From the NCBI GenBank assembly GCA_037138595.1, contig JBAXIB010000016.1, positions 1 through 64,000 on the forward strand: a DNA stretch of 64,000 nt. The letters run 5' to 3'. Under the pieces are notes generated by a model. That model made no database searches. It was not told the DNA's origin and was given only the letters and a program-made list of their open reading frames with translations. Shown here one piece after another: positions 26,632 through 34,786 of the stretch (position 1 is its first letter; each line of letters opens with the position of its first letter). The translations under genes and the position numbers were made by a program. The stretch is from UBA4742 sp037138595 (lineage in GTDB: Bacteria; Actinomycetota; Acidimicrobiia; Acidimicrobiales; Acidimicrobilacustridaceae).

Positions 26632-29600
26632 GCCAACTCCCCTTCCGCTTCAAGTTCAGCCCGGTCGATTGCCGCTTCGATTCTTACTCTGCTGCGGAAC
26701 AGATACAGGAGCAGCAGCAGCCACACAACTATTTCTGCGCCAATCAATCCCAACCGAGTCCACTGTGTGTCGAAAACCAACGTGGCATGCGAACCGGCTC
26801 GCGCGTCAAATGCGTTTGACCAGCCAAGTACGTCCGAGCGCGAAGCCGGTTGGCCATCGATGGTGAGTTGCCAGTCTTGCGACCCGGCCTCGGCGAGGTA
26901 CACCGATGACGGATTGTCGAGTGATCCACCAAATGATTGAAAACCAGTCTGTTGGGACAGCGCGGTAGCCGCACCTGGCAATGCCGGCACGACTCGCGTC
27001 GCAACCGAGCCTTCACCCGAGGGATACTTCGTATCGGGAGCCAATAACGCTCGAGTTGGGGCCCATTGCGCGTTGCGATACACGATGATTCCGCGTGCGA
27101 CATCAACGTTCGAGAGGTCAAGCTGGCCATCAAGCATCGTGAGTAACTGGGTGGGCACGATCGTCGGACCGGTCTCAAATGGCCTAGGCGCATTGCCCAA
27201 AGGCACGACAATAAATCGGACACCCATTGGAGCTAACAGCGCTCCAAGTCGACTCGTTCCCCCTGCTGCGGCAATTTGTAACGCGTCGAGCAAATGGCTT
27301 GTCGCACCACTATCCGAACCAGCAATTGCCGTTGAGACATCGGGCATGCCTTCACGGGAGGTGCCATAGGAAAGGAGCGTTCCCGGACCGAGGTCATCAA
27401 TTGCTGGTGCGTCAAGTTTCCATCCTGCGACAGGTAAGAGGTCGGCGTCTCCCAGCCACAACACCCGATAGGGATCGTCGCCTCCACCTTTTCCATTGAG
27501 ATTCCGCAGTGGCCGGGCCAAATCGGTTTGCGGCATTCCCCAACGGCCGCTTGCAGCCGCAGCTGCGGCCGGCAGCACACCTAGCACCAATGCTGCCCCG
27601 GCGAGCAGCGACGCTATTTGTCGCCAGCCAAAGTGATAATCGGGCAGATCAACCTCGAACGCGGCCATGCCCAGGCCGGTGGCAAGTGCAAGCGCCGCGG
27701 CTGACGGGGCCAACAGCACTTCAGGTGCAGGTAGCGCGATCGAAAGCCACCCTTGCGCGGCAACGAACACGACAGCAAAGCCGGTCAGCACCAAAACCCA
27801 AAGGCGAACCGCCCATGAATAGCGCCAACGCCGACCAATCAATAATGCGAGCAACCCAACGGGCAAAAATACCCAGCCGATAGGGGGCGCTCCGAACGGT
27901 CCGGTTTCAAACCGCAAAATCGAACCGATTTCCATAGCCCGGCCCCCGTCAGACCATGCACCGACAAACGCTGTCCAACCGCCGGTGAGCAAACTCACAC
28001 TCCATGGCACGTGGAGCACGAATGCAACTGCAACGCCACCAGCCGCAACACCGACTATGCGCAACGCGGCTTTCACCTCGCCAACGATGAGACCTCCGAG
28101 CACGAATGTCAGTGCCATCACGGGAACGACGACCATCGCAAAGGGAACGAGCATGGCAGCCAGCGCAGTAACAAGTCCCAACATCACGATTCGATACGTC
28201 AGCGGCCGATCAGTGATGCCTGGACCCGGTTCGCCTCCAACCGAGCCAAACGGCGCAAGTTGTGATCCGCGAAGGATTTGATTCATCATCCAGGGTGCAA
28301 ACGCGTAGATGACAAGGCCAGACCAGCGACCTTGAGCGATCGCGTTGAACCCGATTGGGATGCACGCATACACCACCAAAGTCACGATTCGCGCGCGCCG
28401 CGTTCCCAATGGTCGAGCAAGCCGCCAGATGCCGATCACTCCTAGTGGAAGTGCACCGACAACAAGCACGGTTCTCAGCAGGGACATCGCGCCAAACACG
28501 ACGTAACCCAAGCCGCCAATCAACCCAAGAAACGTCGGAGCAGGAGAAACCGATCCCAATCCTGTATCCCGGAATCCACTCAACCATTGGCTCAACAAGG
28601 TCGACGGCTGAGTGGGGAACGCGGCGAATTGCCCGACCGCCGGCAAGCCGTCAGTAAAGATTTGTCGGCTTCCGATAACAATGAGACCTAACACCGCGAT
28701 CCATGCCACTAGCGATGACCGGGCGCTCGATGAACGAAGGTTGCCAACAAGATCGCGTCCGGCGCCCGTCATTGAACCAAGTCGATCATCACCGGAGCCA
28801 AGTTGGCCCCGCAAAAATGCCGAGAATCTCGAGCTGCCGCGAACCTGCAATCGCCTGACATCGCTGTCAGATACCGCTCGATGGAGCTTCAGCTGAGCGC
28901 GACGATCATGGATGTCCTTTCGGCGCCGCGCGTTCCACCACCACGCGTGAACAATGTCGCCAGCATGATGGAACCGACCGAGAACGATGCTGTAAATCAG
29001 TTCGATGAACGCGATGAGTGCGGCCTGCGGAATGACACGAACTCGGGTCCAAAATGTTGAACAAACTTTGCTCGACCGCAATCGATGCCGCATTTGGAGG
29101 CGTCGACGATCGTCAATCGAGCGACGTTCACCGAGAGCCTCAAGGTGAGCGAGGCGCGCCGAAGGAGCAACTAGCACGCGCGCTCCGGCAACATGAGCGC
29201 GCCACGAGAGGTCGAGATCCTCGCCGAGGAGTTCTATGCCCGGATCGAATCCGCCGAGTGCCTCGAACAAATCAGCTCGGATGAGGGTCGCCGCTCCAGG
29301 AACATAAAAGACGTCCCGAACTGCATCGTGTTGTTCTTGGTCGAGTTCGCCTCGCTCGGCATAGGGCGCCGGAGCTCCGGTCTTATCCGCGCCCATCCCA
29401 ACTTGGAGGATGCGGGTCGGGTCATCCCATTCGACGACCTTGCCTCCCACGACTCCCGCGTTAGACCGGAATGCCTCTTCCACCATGACCTGCAACACGT
29501 CAGGATCGAGGCGCACATCGTCATGGCAGAACAGGTAGAACGCTGCACCCTCAACCGATTTCAAAACGCTGTTGGCCGCAGGGCCAAAACCAACATTTTC

Positions 29601-29834
29601 CGGCATTCGCCTCAAGTGCGCGTCGGGCGCTACCGCAGCGATTCGAGCCTCGAGGTCAGCGGTGCTGCCGCTGTCTATGACGAGAAGCGACGCATTGCGA
29701 TATCCCTGCGCAACCACGCTGGCCAAAGACTGCTCGAGCCAATCGCCGGGATCGTGAGTGACCATGACCACCACGACTGGCGGCACAAGGGTTTCGCCCT
29801 CGGACTCAATTTGGGGTTCATCGGGCACATCCAC
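26628..29834 (-). CDS. Giant GT2 glycosyltransferase with multi-pass membrane region
   Basis: A 1068-residue protein with an N-terminal cytosolic GT2 domain (VVVMVTHDPGDWLEQSLASV, LLVIDSGS, then the acidic motif FCHDDVRLDPD). It is followed by a linker, about 12 membrane segments (about 375-760) and an outer domain to about 1020. One last helix is near 1030-1050 (IVVWLLLLLYLF). This architecture is typical of actinobacterial GT2 proteins next to DUF5719, thought to act on cell-wall polysaccharide. The start is GTG at 29834 (a GTG at 29828 is also possible). TAGCCT 9 nt upstream suggests a leaderless promoter. Confidence 0.9.
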   Translation of the reverse strand: MDVPDEPQIESEGETLVPPVVVVMVTHDPGDWLEQSLASVVAQGYRNASLLVIDSGSTADLEARIAAVAPDAHLRRMPENVGFGPAANSVLKSVEGAAFYLFCHDDVRLDPDVLQVMVEEAFRSNAGVVGGKVVEWDDPTRILQVGMGADKTGAPAPYAERGELDQEQHDAVRDVFYVPGAATLIRADLFEALGGFDPGIELLGEDLDLSWRAHVAGARVLVAPSARLAHLEALGERRSIDDRRRLQMRHRLRSSKVCSTFWTRVRVIPQAALIAFIELIYSIVLGRFHHAGDIVHAWWWNARRRKDIHDRRAQLKLHRAVSDSDVRRLQVRGSSRFSAFLRGQLGSGDDRLGSMTGAGRDLVGNLRSSSARSSLVAWIAVLGLIVIGSRQIFTDGLPAVGQFAAFPTQPSTLLSQWLSGFRDTGLGSVSPAPTFLGLIGGLGYVVFGAMSLLRTVLVVGALPLGVIGIWRLARPLGTRRARIVTLVVYACIPIGFNAIAQGRWSGLVIYAFAPWMMNQILRGSQLAPFGSVGGEPGPGITDRPLTYRIVMLGLVTALAAMLVPFAMVVVPVMALTFVLGGLIVGEVKAALRIVGVAAGGVAVAFVLHVPWSVSLLTGGWTAFVGAWSDGGRAMEIGSILRFETGPFGAPPIGWVFLPVGLLALLIGRRWRYSWAVRLWVLVLTGFAVVFVAAQGWLSIALPAPEVLLAPSAAALALATGLGMAAFEVDLPDYHFGWRQIASLLAGAALVLGVLPAAAAAASGRWGMPQTDLARPLRNLNGKGGGDDPYRVLWLGDADLLPVAGWKLDAPAIDDLGPGTLLSYGTSREGMPDVSTAIAGSDSGATSHLLDALQIAAAGGTSRLGALLAPMGVRFIVVPLGNAPRPFETGPTIVPTQLLTMLDGQLDLSNVDVARGIIVYRNAQWAPTRALLAPDTKYPSGEGSVATRVVPALPGAATALSQQTGFQSFGGSLDNPSSVYLAEAGSQDWQLTIDGQPASRSDVLGWSNAFDARAGSHATLVFDTQWTRLGLIGAEIVVWLLLLLYLFRSRVRIEAAIDRAELEAEGELA

Positions 29835-29843
29835 AACCCCGCA

Positions 29844-29849
29844 AGGCTA
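29844..29849 (-). promoter_or_regulatory. Candidate -10 (TAGCCT) of the giant GT2 operon
   Basis: TAGCCT on the minus strand, 9 nt before the GTG at 29834. It is the same hexamer as in front of the CPBP gene. No -35 was recognised. Confidence 0.35.
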
Positions 29850-29940
29850 GTCCCCACCATCACCGCTGGACCTGACCCTCAGCAGGCTTGGATCGGGCGT
29901 CGCGTTTGCCGCCATCGACAGGCTCTGCCACGATCGTTAC

Positions 29941-30117
29941 ATGGCCAACGAGCCCCTCCGGGTGCTGCGCAATACGTTTTTCACCAGCGTGGGGTTCAGT
30001 GTGCTCGCATTCCAAAAAGCTCAGGTTCGCCGCGTCGAAATCCAAAAGTCAGTGAAACCGCAACTTGAAGCCGTTCACGAGCAACTTCGAAGCGCGACTA
30101 GTCGGATCACAACCTAA
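29941..30117 (+). CDS. Small hypothetical protein (58 aa)
   Basis: ATG 29941 to TAA 30117. The sequence has a hydrophobic first half (NTFFTSVGFSVLAFQ) followed by a basic and then amphipathic helix (KAQVRRVEIQ, KPQLEAVHEQLRSATSR). This looks like a real membrane-edge or coiled protein rather than chance. The frame stays open back to a TAG at 29848-29850 but holds no ATG, GTG or TTG before 29941. A CTG start (29866 or 29872) could add about 25 residues. No Shine-Dalgarno is seen. The GT4 gene starts 12 bp downstream, so the two are probably co-transcribed. No family was recognised. Confidence 0.6.
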   Translation: MANEPLRVLRNTFFTSVGFSVLAFQKAQVRRVEIQKSVKPQLEAVHEQLRSATSRITT

Positions 30118-30129
30118 ACGTCACCGCTG

Positions 30130-31278
30130 ATGCGTCTCGCGTTCGATGCCACCTCACTACTCGGACCGCGAACTGGTGTCGGGGTAGTTGCGACTGAACT
30201 CTTACGGCGTATTGGACAACGCGACGACCTTGATGTCACTGCGTTTGGCCTCACGTGGAAAGGTCGGTCTCGCCTCGATGCCGAAGTTCCTCTCGGCGTC
30301 GGTGTCTCGCATCGACCGATGGCGGCTCGGCCACTTCGCTTCGCTTGGACACACACCAATCGACCGCCAATTGAGTGGTGGACTGGATCAATCGACGTCG
30401 TGCACGGACCGAATTTCGTCGTGCCGCCGAGCCGACGCGCTCGACAACTCGTCACCGTGCACGACCTCACTTGCATGCGTTTCCCCGAGCTGTGCACCCC
30501 CGACACGCTGGCTTACCCCCAACTCATCGGTCGAGCGATCACCCGAGGAGCAACCATCCATGTTGTGTCCCATTTTGTTGCCGATGAAGTTCAAGAATTA
30601 TTCGGCCTCAGCCAAGATCGAATCGTGGTGGTGCCCAACGGCGTCAATCCACCTTCGCCAAACTTGAGCGACGTCGAACAGGAACAAATCATCGCTCGCG
30701 GCCGCCAACTCGCTGGCGGCCATCGATTCGTTCTTGGACTCGGAACAATTGAGCCTCGAAAAGACTTTCCGTTGTTGGTGCAAGCGTTTACTGCGCTGGC
30801 GGCAAACGATGCTGACGTGCGCTTGGTCATCGCAGGACCCCCAGGCTGGGGCGCCGATGCGCTAGCGAATGAAATTGAGGCAAGTCCATTCAGAGCGAGA
30901 ATCGTGACATTGGGCTGGATTCCTGACCATGACCGCACGGCATTGCTGTCGGCCGCAACGGTTTTTGCATTTCCATCCAAGTACGAAGGATTCGGACTAC
31001 CACCGCTAGAAGCCATGAGCATGGGCACTCCCGTCGTCTCAAGCAAAGCGGGCGCGCTACCAGAAGTGATCGCAGACGGTGGACTGCTCGTCGCAGTCGG
31101 CGACGTTGACGCACTCGCCAGTGCGATCGATTCGGTACTGGCCAATGAGATACTCGCCAATCAACTGCGCCAACGAGGGTTCGCTCGCGCGGCAACCTAC
31201 GATTGGGACACAAGCGCTGATGCTCTCGTTGCGGTGTATCACGGCCTCGCCGGAGCACAGAGTGAACAGCACGGTTGA
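30130..31278 (+). CDS. GT4 family glycosyltransferase
   Basis: A 382-residue GT-B enzyme. The N-domain begins MRLAFDATSLLGPRTGVGVV, and VVPNGVNPPSP marks the domain border. The C-domain has LGLGTIEPRKDFPLLVQAF and the nucleotide-sugar site FPSKYEGFGLPPLEAMSMGTPVVSS (read in parts), with the EGFGLPPLE motif of mannosyl- or rhamnosyl-type GT4 enzymes. It follows the 58-aa gene by 12 bp and precedes the GDP-deoxyhexose reductase by about 90 bp. It may use the GDP-sugar made by its neighbours. Confidence 0.92.
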   Translation: MRLAFDATSLLGPRTGVGVVATELLRRIGQRDDLDVTAFGLTWKGRSRLDAEVPLGVGVSHRPMAARPLRFAWTHTNRPPIEWWTGSIDVVHGPNFVVPPSRRARQLVTVHDLTCMRFPELCTPDTLAYPQLIGRAITRGATIHVVSHFVADEVQELFGLSQDRIVVVPNGVNPPSPNLSDVEQEQIIARGRQLAGGHRFVLGLGTIEPRKDFPLLVQAFTALAANDADVRLVIAGPPGWGADALANEIEASPFRARIVTLGWIPDHDRTALLSAATVFAFPSKYEGFGLPPLEAMSMGTPVVSSKAGALPEVIADGGLLVAVGDVDALASAIDSVLANEILANQLRQRGFARAATYDWDTSADALVAVYHGLAGAQSEQHG

Positions 31279-31368
31279 CAGCTTGCGACTCAGACTCGCA
31301 CCTGAGCCTCCATCGGATGCCTACACTCGTGCCGCAGGGTCAGCCGACGCAGGGGTGTGCACAAAACG

Positions 31369-32268
31369 ATGAAAGCATTGGTCACCGGCGCCGCCGGATT
31401 TGTCGGCCGGCACCTCATCACTCATCTGCAAACGATGGGTGATGACGTCGTAGGGATCGACTTGCAAGATGGTCCCGACTTGCTCGATGGCGAGGCTCTC
31501 CGCGACAAGATTCTCGGGACCTCGCCCGATGCCGTGTATCACCTCGGCGGTTGGAGCGACATAGGCGGTTCATGGACTGACCCCCAGGGCGCTTTTCGAG
31601 CCAATGCCGACGGAACCCTCAACCTGTTGCAGGCCTGCATCGCCGCGAAGGTTCCCCGAGTGCTATCGGTCAGCAGCGCTGACGTTTACGGCAAGGTCAT
31701 GTTGACCGAGTTGCCGATCAATGAACAATCTGAATTGCGACCGATTACGCCGTATGCGGCAAGCAAGATTGCGGCCGACTTCCTGGGCTTGCAAGCATTT
31801 CTTGGCTATGGCCTCGATGTCATTCGGGTCCGTGCGTTTAACCATCTTGGGCCCGGGCAAACCAACCGTTTTGTCGCGTCAGCGATTGCCGAGCGTGTAG
31901 CGACCAATGAGCGCGACGGATCCGAAATCGTCCCCGTCGGAAATCTTTCACCGCGACGCGACTTCACCGACGTCCGCGATGTCGTTCGGGCCTACCGACT
32001 ACTCGTCGAGCATGGTTCTGCCGGCGAGGCATACAACGTCTGCTCTGGAAACGACATCGCAATTAGCGAACTCGCTGACAACATTTTGCGTCTTTCCGAC
32101 CGGCCGATGCGACTTGAAGAAGACTCATCGCTTCAACGTCCAGTAGACGTGCCAGTTTTGCTGGGTGATCCAACCAAAGTGTTTCAAGCCACCAATTGGT
32201 CACCAGAAATCTCGCTTGACCAAACGCTCATGGACCTGTTGTCGCAATGGCGACAGCTAACGCCTTGA
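31369..32268 (+). CDS. NAD-dependent epimerase/dehydratase, GDP-4-keto-6-deoxymannose reductase-like
   Basis: About 299 residues. The Rossmann motif TGAAGFVGRHL opens the protein, an SSADVYG segment carries the catalytic Ser, and YAASK gives YxxxK. HLGPGQTNRFV and RRDFTDVRDVVRAY resemble RMD-type reductases that turn GDP-4-keto-6-deoxymannose into GDP-rhamnose or a related 6-deoxyhexose. The ATG at 31369 gives the canonical MKALVTG start. gmd lies 580 bp downstream, beyond the XRE gene, which supports this assignment. A general epimerase role is the alternative. Confidence 0.82.
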   Translation: MKALVTGAAGFVGRHLITHLQTMGDDVVGIDLQDGPDLLDGEALRDKILGTSPDAVYHLGGWSDIGGSWTDPQGAFRANADGTLNLLQACIAAKVPRVLSVSSADVYGKVMLTELPINEQSELRPITPYAASKIAADFLGLQAFLGYGLDVIRVRAFNHLGPGQTNRFVASAIAERVATNERDGSEIVPVGNLSPRRDFTDVRDVVRAYRLLVEHGSAGEAYNVCSGNDIAISELADNILRLSDRPMRLEEDSSLQRPVDVPVLLGDPTKVFQATNWSPEISLDQTLMDLLSQWRQLTP

Positions 32269-32275
32269 CCAAGCG

Positions 32276-32302
32276 CGCTGATGCGGTCGAGTTCCGTCAG
32301 CG
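32276..32302. terminator. Candidate bidirectional hairpin between convergent genes
   Basis: CGCTGA (32276-32281) pairs with TCAGCG (32297-32302). An inner CGG/CCG pair is offset by a 2-nt bulge. It sits between the stops of the reductase (plus) and the XRE gene (minus). On the plus side an A-rich run follows (GAAAACCC), which reads as U-rich for the XRE transcript. Confidence 0.45.
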
Positions 32303-32317
32303 ATTCAGAAAACCCAA

Positions 32318-32794
32318 CTAGGCAGATCGAGCCTGGCCGAATCGGGCCACGACTCGGTTGATCGCATCGGCCACGGCATCGCACTCGCGCCGGTCAAATG
32401 TTTGAGCGGCCAAAAACCGGAGTCGGACTCGCCACTGTTCAAGTCGCCGGTCGGCTTCACCAGCCGACAGACCAATAATCCATTCCAAATCGAGGTCAAG
32501 CAACTTGAGTTGCATTTCGACCTCGGTATAGCGAGCAGCCACCACCGGCAACCGATCAACCTTCGCAACCGGGTAATTGGTACCCGAAACCAGGACCCAC
32601 GGTTCGACCTTGAAAAGACCAGCCATCAACGTCACCGTGCGCTCACTCGGATCACTCAGCCCCGATTCGACATGCGATACGGCTACTCGCGAGATACCTA
32701 ATCGTTCCGCGAGTTCTTGCTGAGTAATGCCTAATTTCGATCGATGATCGGCGATTCGACGACCCAAATTTTCGGAAACAGGAATATCGAGCAT
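32318..32794 (-). CDS. XRE-family helix-turn-helix regulator
   Basis: About 158 residues from the ATG at 32794. The HTH_3 domain spans residues 10-62 (LGRRIADHRSKLGITQQELA, then ISRVAVSHVESGLSDPSERT). The C-terminal 95 residues contain many charged/Leu helices and KVDRLPVVAARYTEVEMQL, probably a dimerisation or ligand domain. It is divergent from gmd, with the 11-bp palindrome CAGACAGTCTG between the two starts, so autoregulation and control of gmd are plausible. It lies inside the nucleotide-sugar region. Confidence 0.88.
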   Translation of the reverse strand: MLDIPVSENLGRRIADHRSKLGITQQELAERLGISRVAVSHVESGLSDPSERTVTLMAGLFKVEPWVLVSGTNYPVAKVDRLPVVAARYTEVEMQLKLLDLDLEWIIGLSAGEADRRLEQWRVRLRFLAAQTFDRRECDAVADAINRVVARFGQARSA

Positions 32795-32810
32795 GTGCCA
32801 ACCCACTTAG

Positions 32811-32821
32811 CAGACAGTCTG
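32811..32821. promoter_or_regulatory. Candidate operator CAGACAGTCTG
   Basis: A perfect 11-bp dyad, with flanking TTAG and CTAA arms offset by one base pair of spacing. It lies in the 53-bp gap between the divergent XRE regulator and gmd. It is the likely binding site of that regulator. Confidence 0.5.
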
Positions 32822-32847
32822 GCCTAATCAGGATAGACAAACACTCT

Positions 32848-33828
32848 ATGACTCGGCGCGCGCTCATTACGGGGATCACTGGCCAAGACGGCTCGTATCT
32901 CGCCGAGTTACTCCTAGCCAAGGGCTACGACGTCATTGGAATGGTGCGACGAAGTAGCACCGTCAACTTCGAGCGAATTAGTCACCTGCAAGATGACCTG
33001 AACCTCGTTCCCGGTGACTTGCTTGACGAAGCGTCGCTCATTCAGGTTCTTCGCGAACACCGACCCGATGAGGTCTACAACCTTGCCGCGCAGAGTTTCG
33101 TGCAGACATCTTTTGGCCAACCAGTTCTCACTGGCGAAACCACCGCGCTAGGCGTGACTCGACTTCTTGACGCAATCCGCATCGTTGACCCCGATGTTCG
33201 TTTTTACCAAGCCAGTAGCAGCGAAATGTTCGGCAAAGTCGTCGAGGTCCCGCAGGTCGAAAGCACACCGTTTTATCCGCGCAGTCCCTACGGGGTGGCA
33301 AAGGTCTACGGTCACTGGATAACAGTCAACTACCGCGAGAGTTACGATCTTCACGCTTCATCCGGAATCTTGTTCAATCACGAGAGTCCTCGCCGTGGTC
33401 TCGAATTCGTCACGCGAAAGATCAGTCATGGCGTAGCGCGAATAAAACACGGTCTTGATAGCGAACTGCGGCTCGGCAATCTCGAAGCCCAACGCGACTG
33501 GGGTTTTGCTGGCGACTACGTCGACGCGATGTGGCGCATGCTCCAACAGGATTCGCCGTCCGATTTCGTCGTATCCACCGGCGAAACACATTCGGTTCGC
33601 GACTTCTGTCAGATCGCATTCCGTCATGCTGATCTCGATTACGAGGAATTTGTCATCCAAGACGAACGATTCTTCCGGCCTGCCGAAGTTGATCTCCTTG
33701 TCGGTGATGCATCCAAAGCTCGTAACGTGCTGGGATGGGAACCCAAAACCACTTTCGCCGACCTCGTCACATCAATGGTCGAAGCCGACCTGCGCGAACT
33801 GGGCACCAGGCTGCGAAACCAGGCCTAA
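32848..33828 (+). CDS. gmd: GDP-mannose 4,6-dehydratase
   Basis: A 326-residue extended SDR. It opens ALITGITGQDGSYLAELLL, the Gmd hallmark, and has VRRSSTVNFERI, AAQSFV, the SSSEMFGKV segment, YGVAK (YxxxK) and ILFNHESPRRG. It converts GDP-mannose to GDP-4-keto-6-deoxymannose. fbiA follows 16 bp downstream on the same strand. No good ribosome-binding site is seen. Confidence 0.95.
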   Translation: MTRRALITGITGQDGSYLAELLLAKGYDVIGMVRRSSTVNFERISHLQDDLNLVPGDLLDEASLIQVLREHRPDEVYNLAAQSFVQTSFGQPVLTGETTALGVTRLLDAIRIVDPDVRFYQASSSEMFGKVVEVPQVESTPFYPRSPYGVAKVYGHWITVNYRESYDLHASSGILFNHESPRRGLEFVTRKISHGVARIKHGLDSELRLGNLEAQRDWGFAGDYVDAMWRMLQQDSPSDFVVSTGETHSVRDFCQIAFRHADLDYEEFVIQDERFFRPAEVDLLVGDASKARNVLGWEPKTTFADLVTSMVEADLRELGTRLRNQA

Positions 33829-33844
33829 CGGCAGGATCTCGAAC

Positions 33845-34786
33845 GTGATCACTGTTTTATCTGGAGGTGTCGGCGCAGCCCGTATGTTGGCTGGCATCGT
33901 TCAAGTAGTCCCGCCGAGCGATGTCGTCGCGATCGTCAATACCGGAGACGACCTGGTGATGCACGGACTCGAGATCAGCCCTGACCTCGACACCATCACC
34001 TACACGCTCGCTGGCGAAATTGATGCCGACCGCGGCTGGGGACTCACAGGCGAAACCTGGCATGCGATGCAATCGTTGGAGCGTTACGGCGGCGAGACAT
34101 GGTTCGGCCTCGGCGATCGAGACATCGGAACTCACCTCTACCGCACTTCCCGCAAACACCAAGGAGACACCCTCAGTGACATCACCGCCGACATCTGTCG
34201 CGCTTGGGGCCTTGGTCTGAGATTGTTGCCAGTCACCAACGACGAATTACGCACGCGCGTGACGGTTGCGATCGACGGCGAAATCAGTTTCCAAGAATAC
34301 TTTGTGCAGCGGCACCATTCGGTCGCGGTGAGCGACGTCCGATTTGCGGGAGCTGACTCGGCGTCCGCAGCACCCGGCGTGCTCGAAGCAATTGACACCG
34401 CTGACACCATTGTCATCGCACCATCGAATCCAATCGTGTCGATTGGACCCATCTTGGCCATTGACCCAATTCGCCAAGCGGTGCAATCGCGACGCGACTC
34501 GGTGGTCGCCGTTTCACCGATCATCGCGGGAAGCGCACTCAAGGGACCCGCCGACCGTCTGTTAACCGAACTTGGCCACGAAAGTTCAGTCGTCGGGGTG
34601 GCACGCATCTACGCATCGCTGGCCGCGACGCTGGTGATTGACGATGCCGACGCCCACCTTGCACCTGACGTTGAGGCCGAAGGCATGACTTGTATCGTTG
34701 CGCCAACAATCATGTCGACACCGCAACGATCTGCTGCCCTTGCATTAGTTGTGCTCGCCGCTCGAAGCCACGGAGTCACCCCATGA
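33845..34786 (+). CDS. fbiA: 2-phospho-L-lactate/phosphoenolpyruvate transferase (F420 biosynthesis)
   Basis: A 313-residue CofD/FbiA that transfers the phospho-acid moiety to the deazaflavin Fo during coenzyme F420 synthesis. It starts at GTG 33845 (VITVLSGGVGAARMLAG) with AGGA about 9 nt upstream. Characteristic segments are IVNTGDDLVMHGLEISPDLDT (read in parts), GWGLTGETW and APSNPIVSIGPIL. It overlaps cofE by 4 bp (ATGA). Confidence 0.95.
   Translation: MITVLSGGVGAARMLAGIVQVVPPSDVVAIVNTGDDLVMHGLEISPDLDTITYTLAGEIDADRGWGLTGETWHAMQSLERYGGETWFGLGDRDIGTHLYRTSRKHQGDTLSDITADICRAWGLGLRLLPVTNDELRTRVTVAIDGEISFQEYFVQRHHSVAVSDVRFAGADSASAAPGVLEAIDTADTIVIAPSNPIVSIGPILAIDPIRQAVQSRRDSVVAVSPIIAGSALKGPADRLLTELGHESSVVGVARIYASLAATLVIDDADAHLAPDVEAEGMTCIVAPTIMSTPQRSAALALVVLAARSHGVTP

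Noticed and set aside
29860..30045. 61-residue minus-strand frame beside the giant GT2
   Set aside because: It overlaps the better supported plus-strand 58-aa gene and lies upstream of the GT2 start with no ribosome-binding site or recognisable domain.
29193..30068. 291-residue plus-strand frame
   Set aside because: Mostly antisense to the GT2 domain of the giant glycosyltransferase. The 58-aa frame in its last part has better coding character.
33455..33844. Long N-terminal extension of fbiA into gmd
   Set aside because: The extension is an out-of-frame reading of gmd. FbiA proteins start at the VITVLSGGVGAAR segment, which follows the GTG at 33845.
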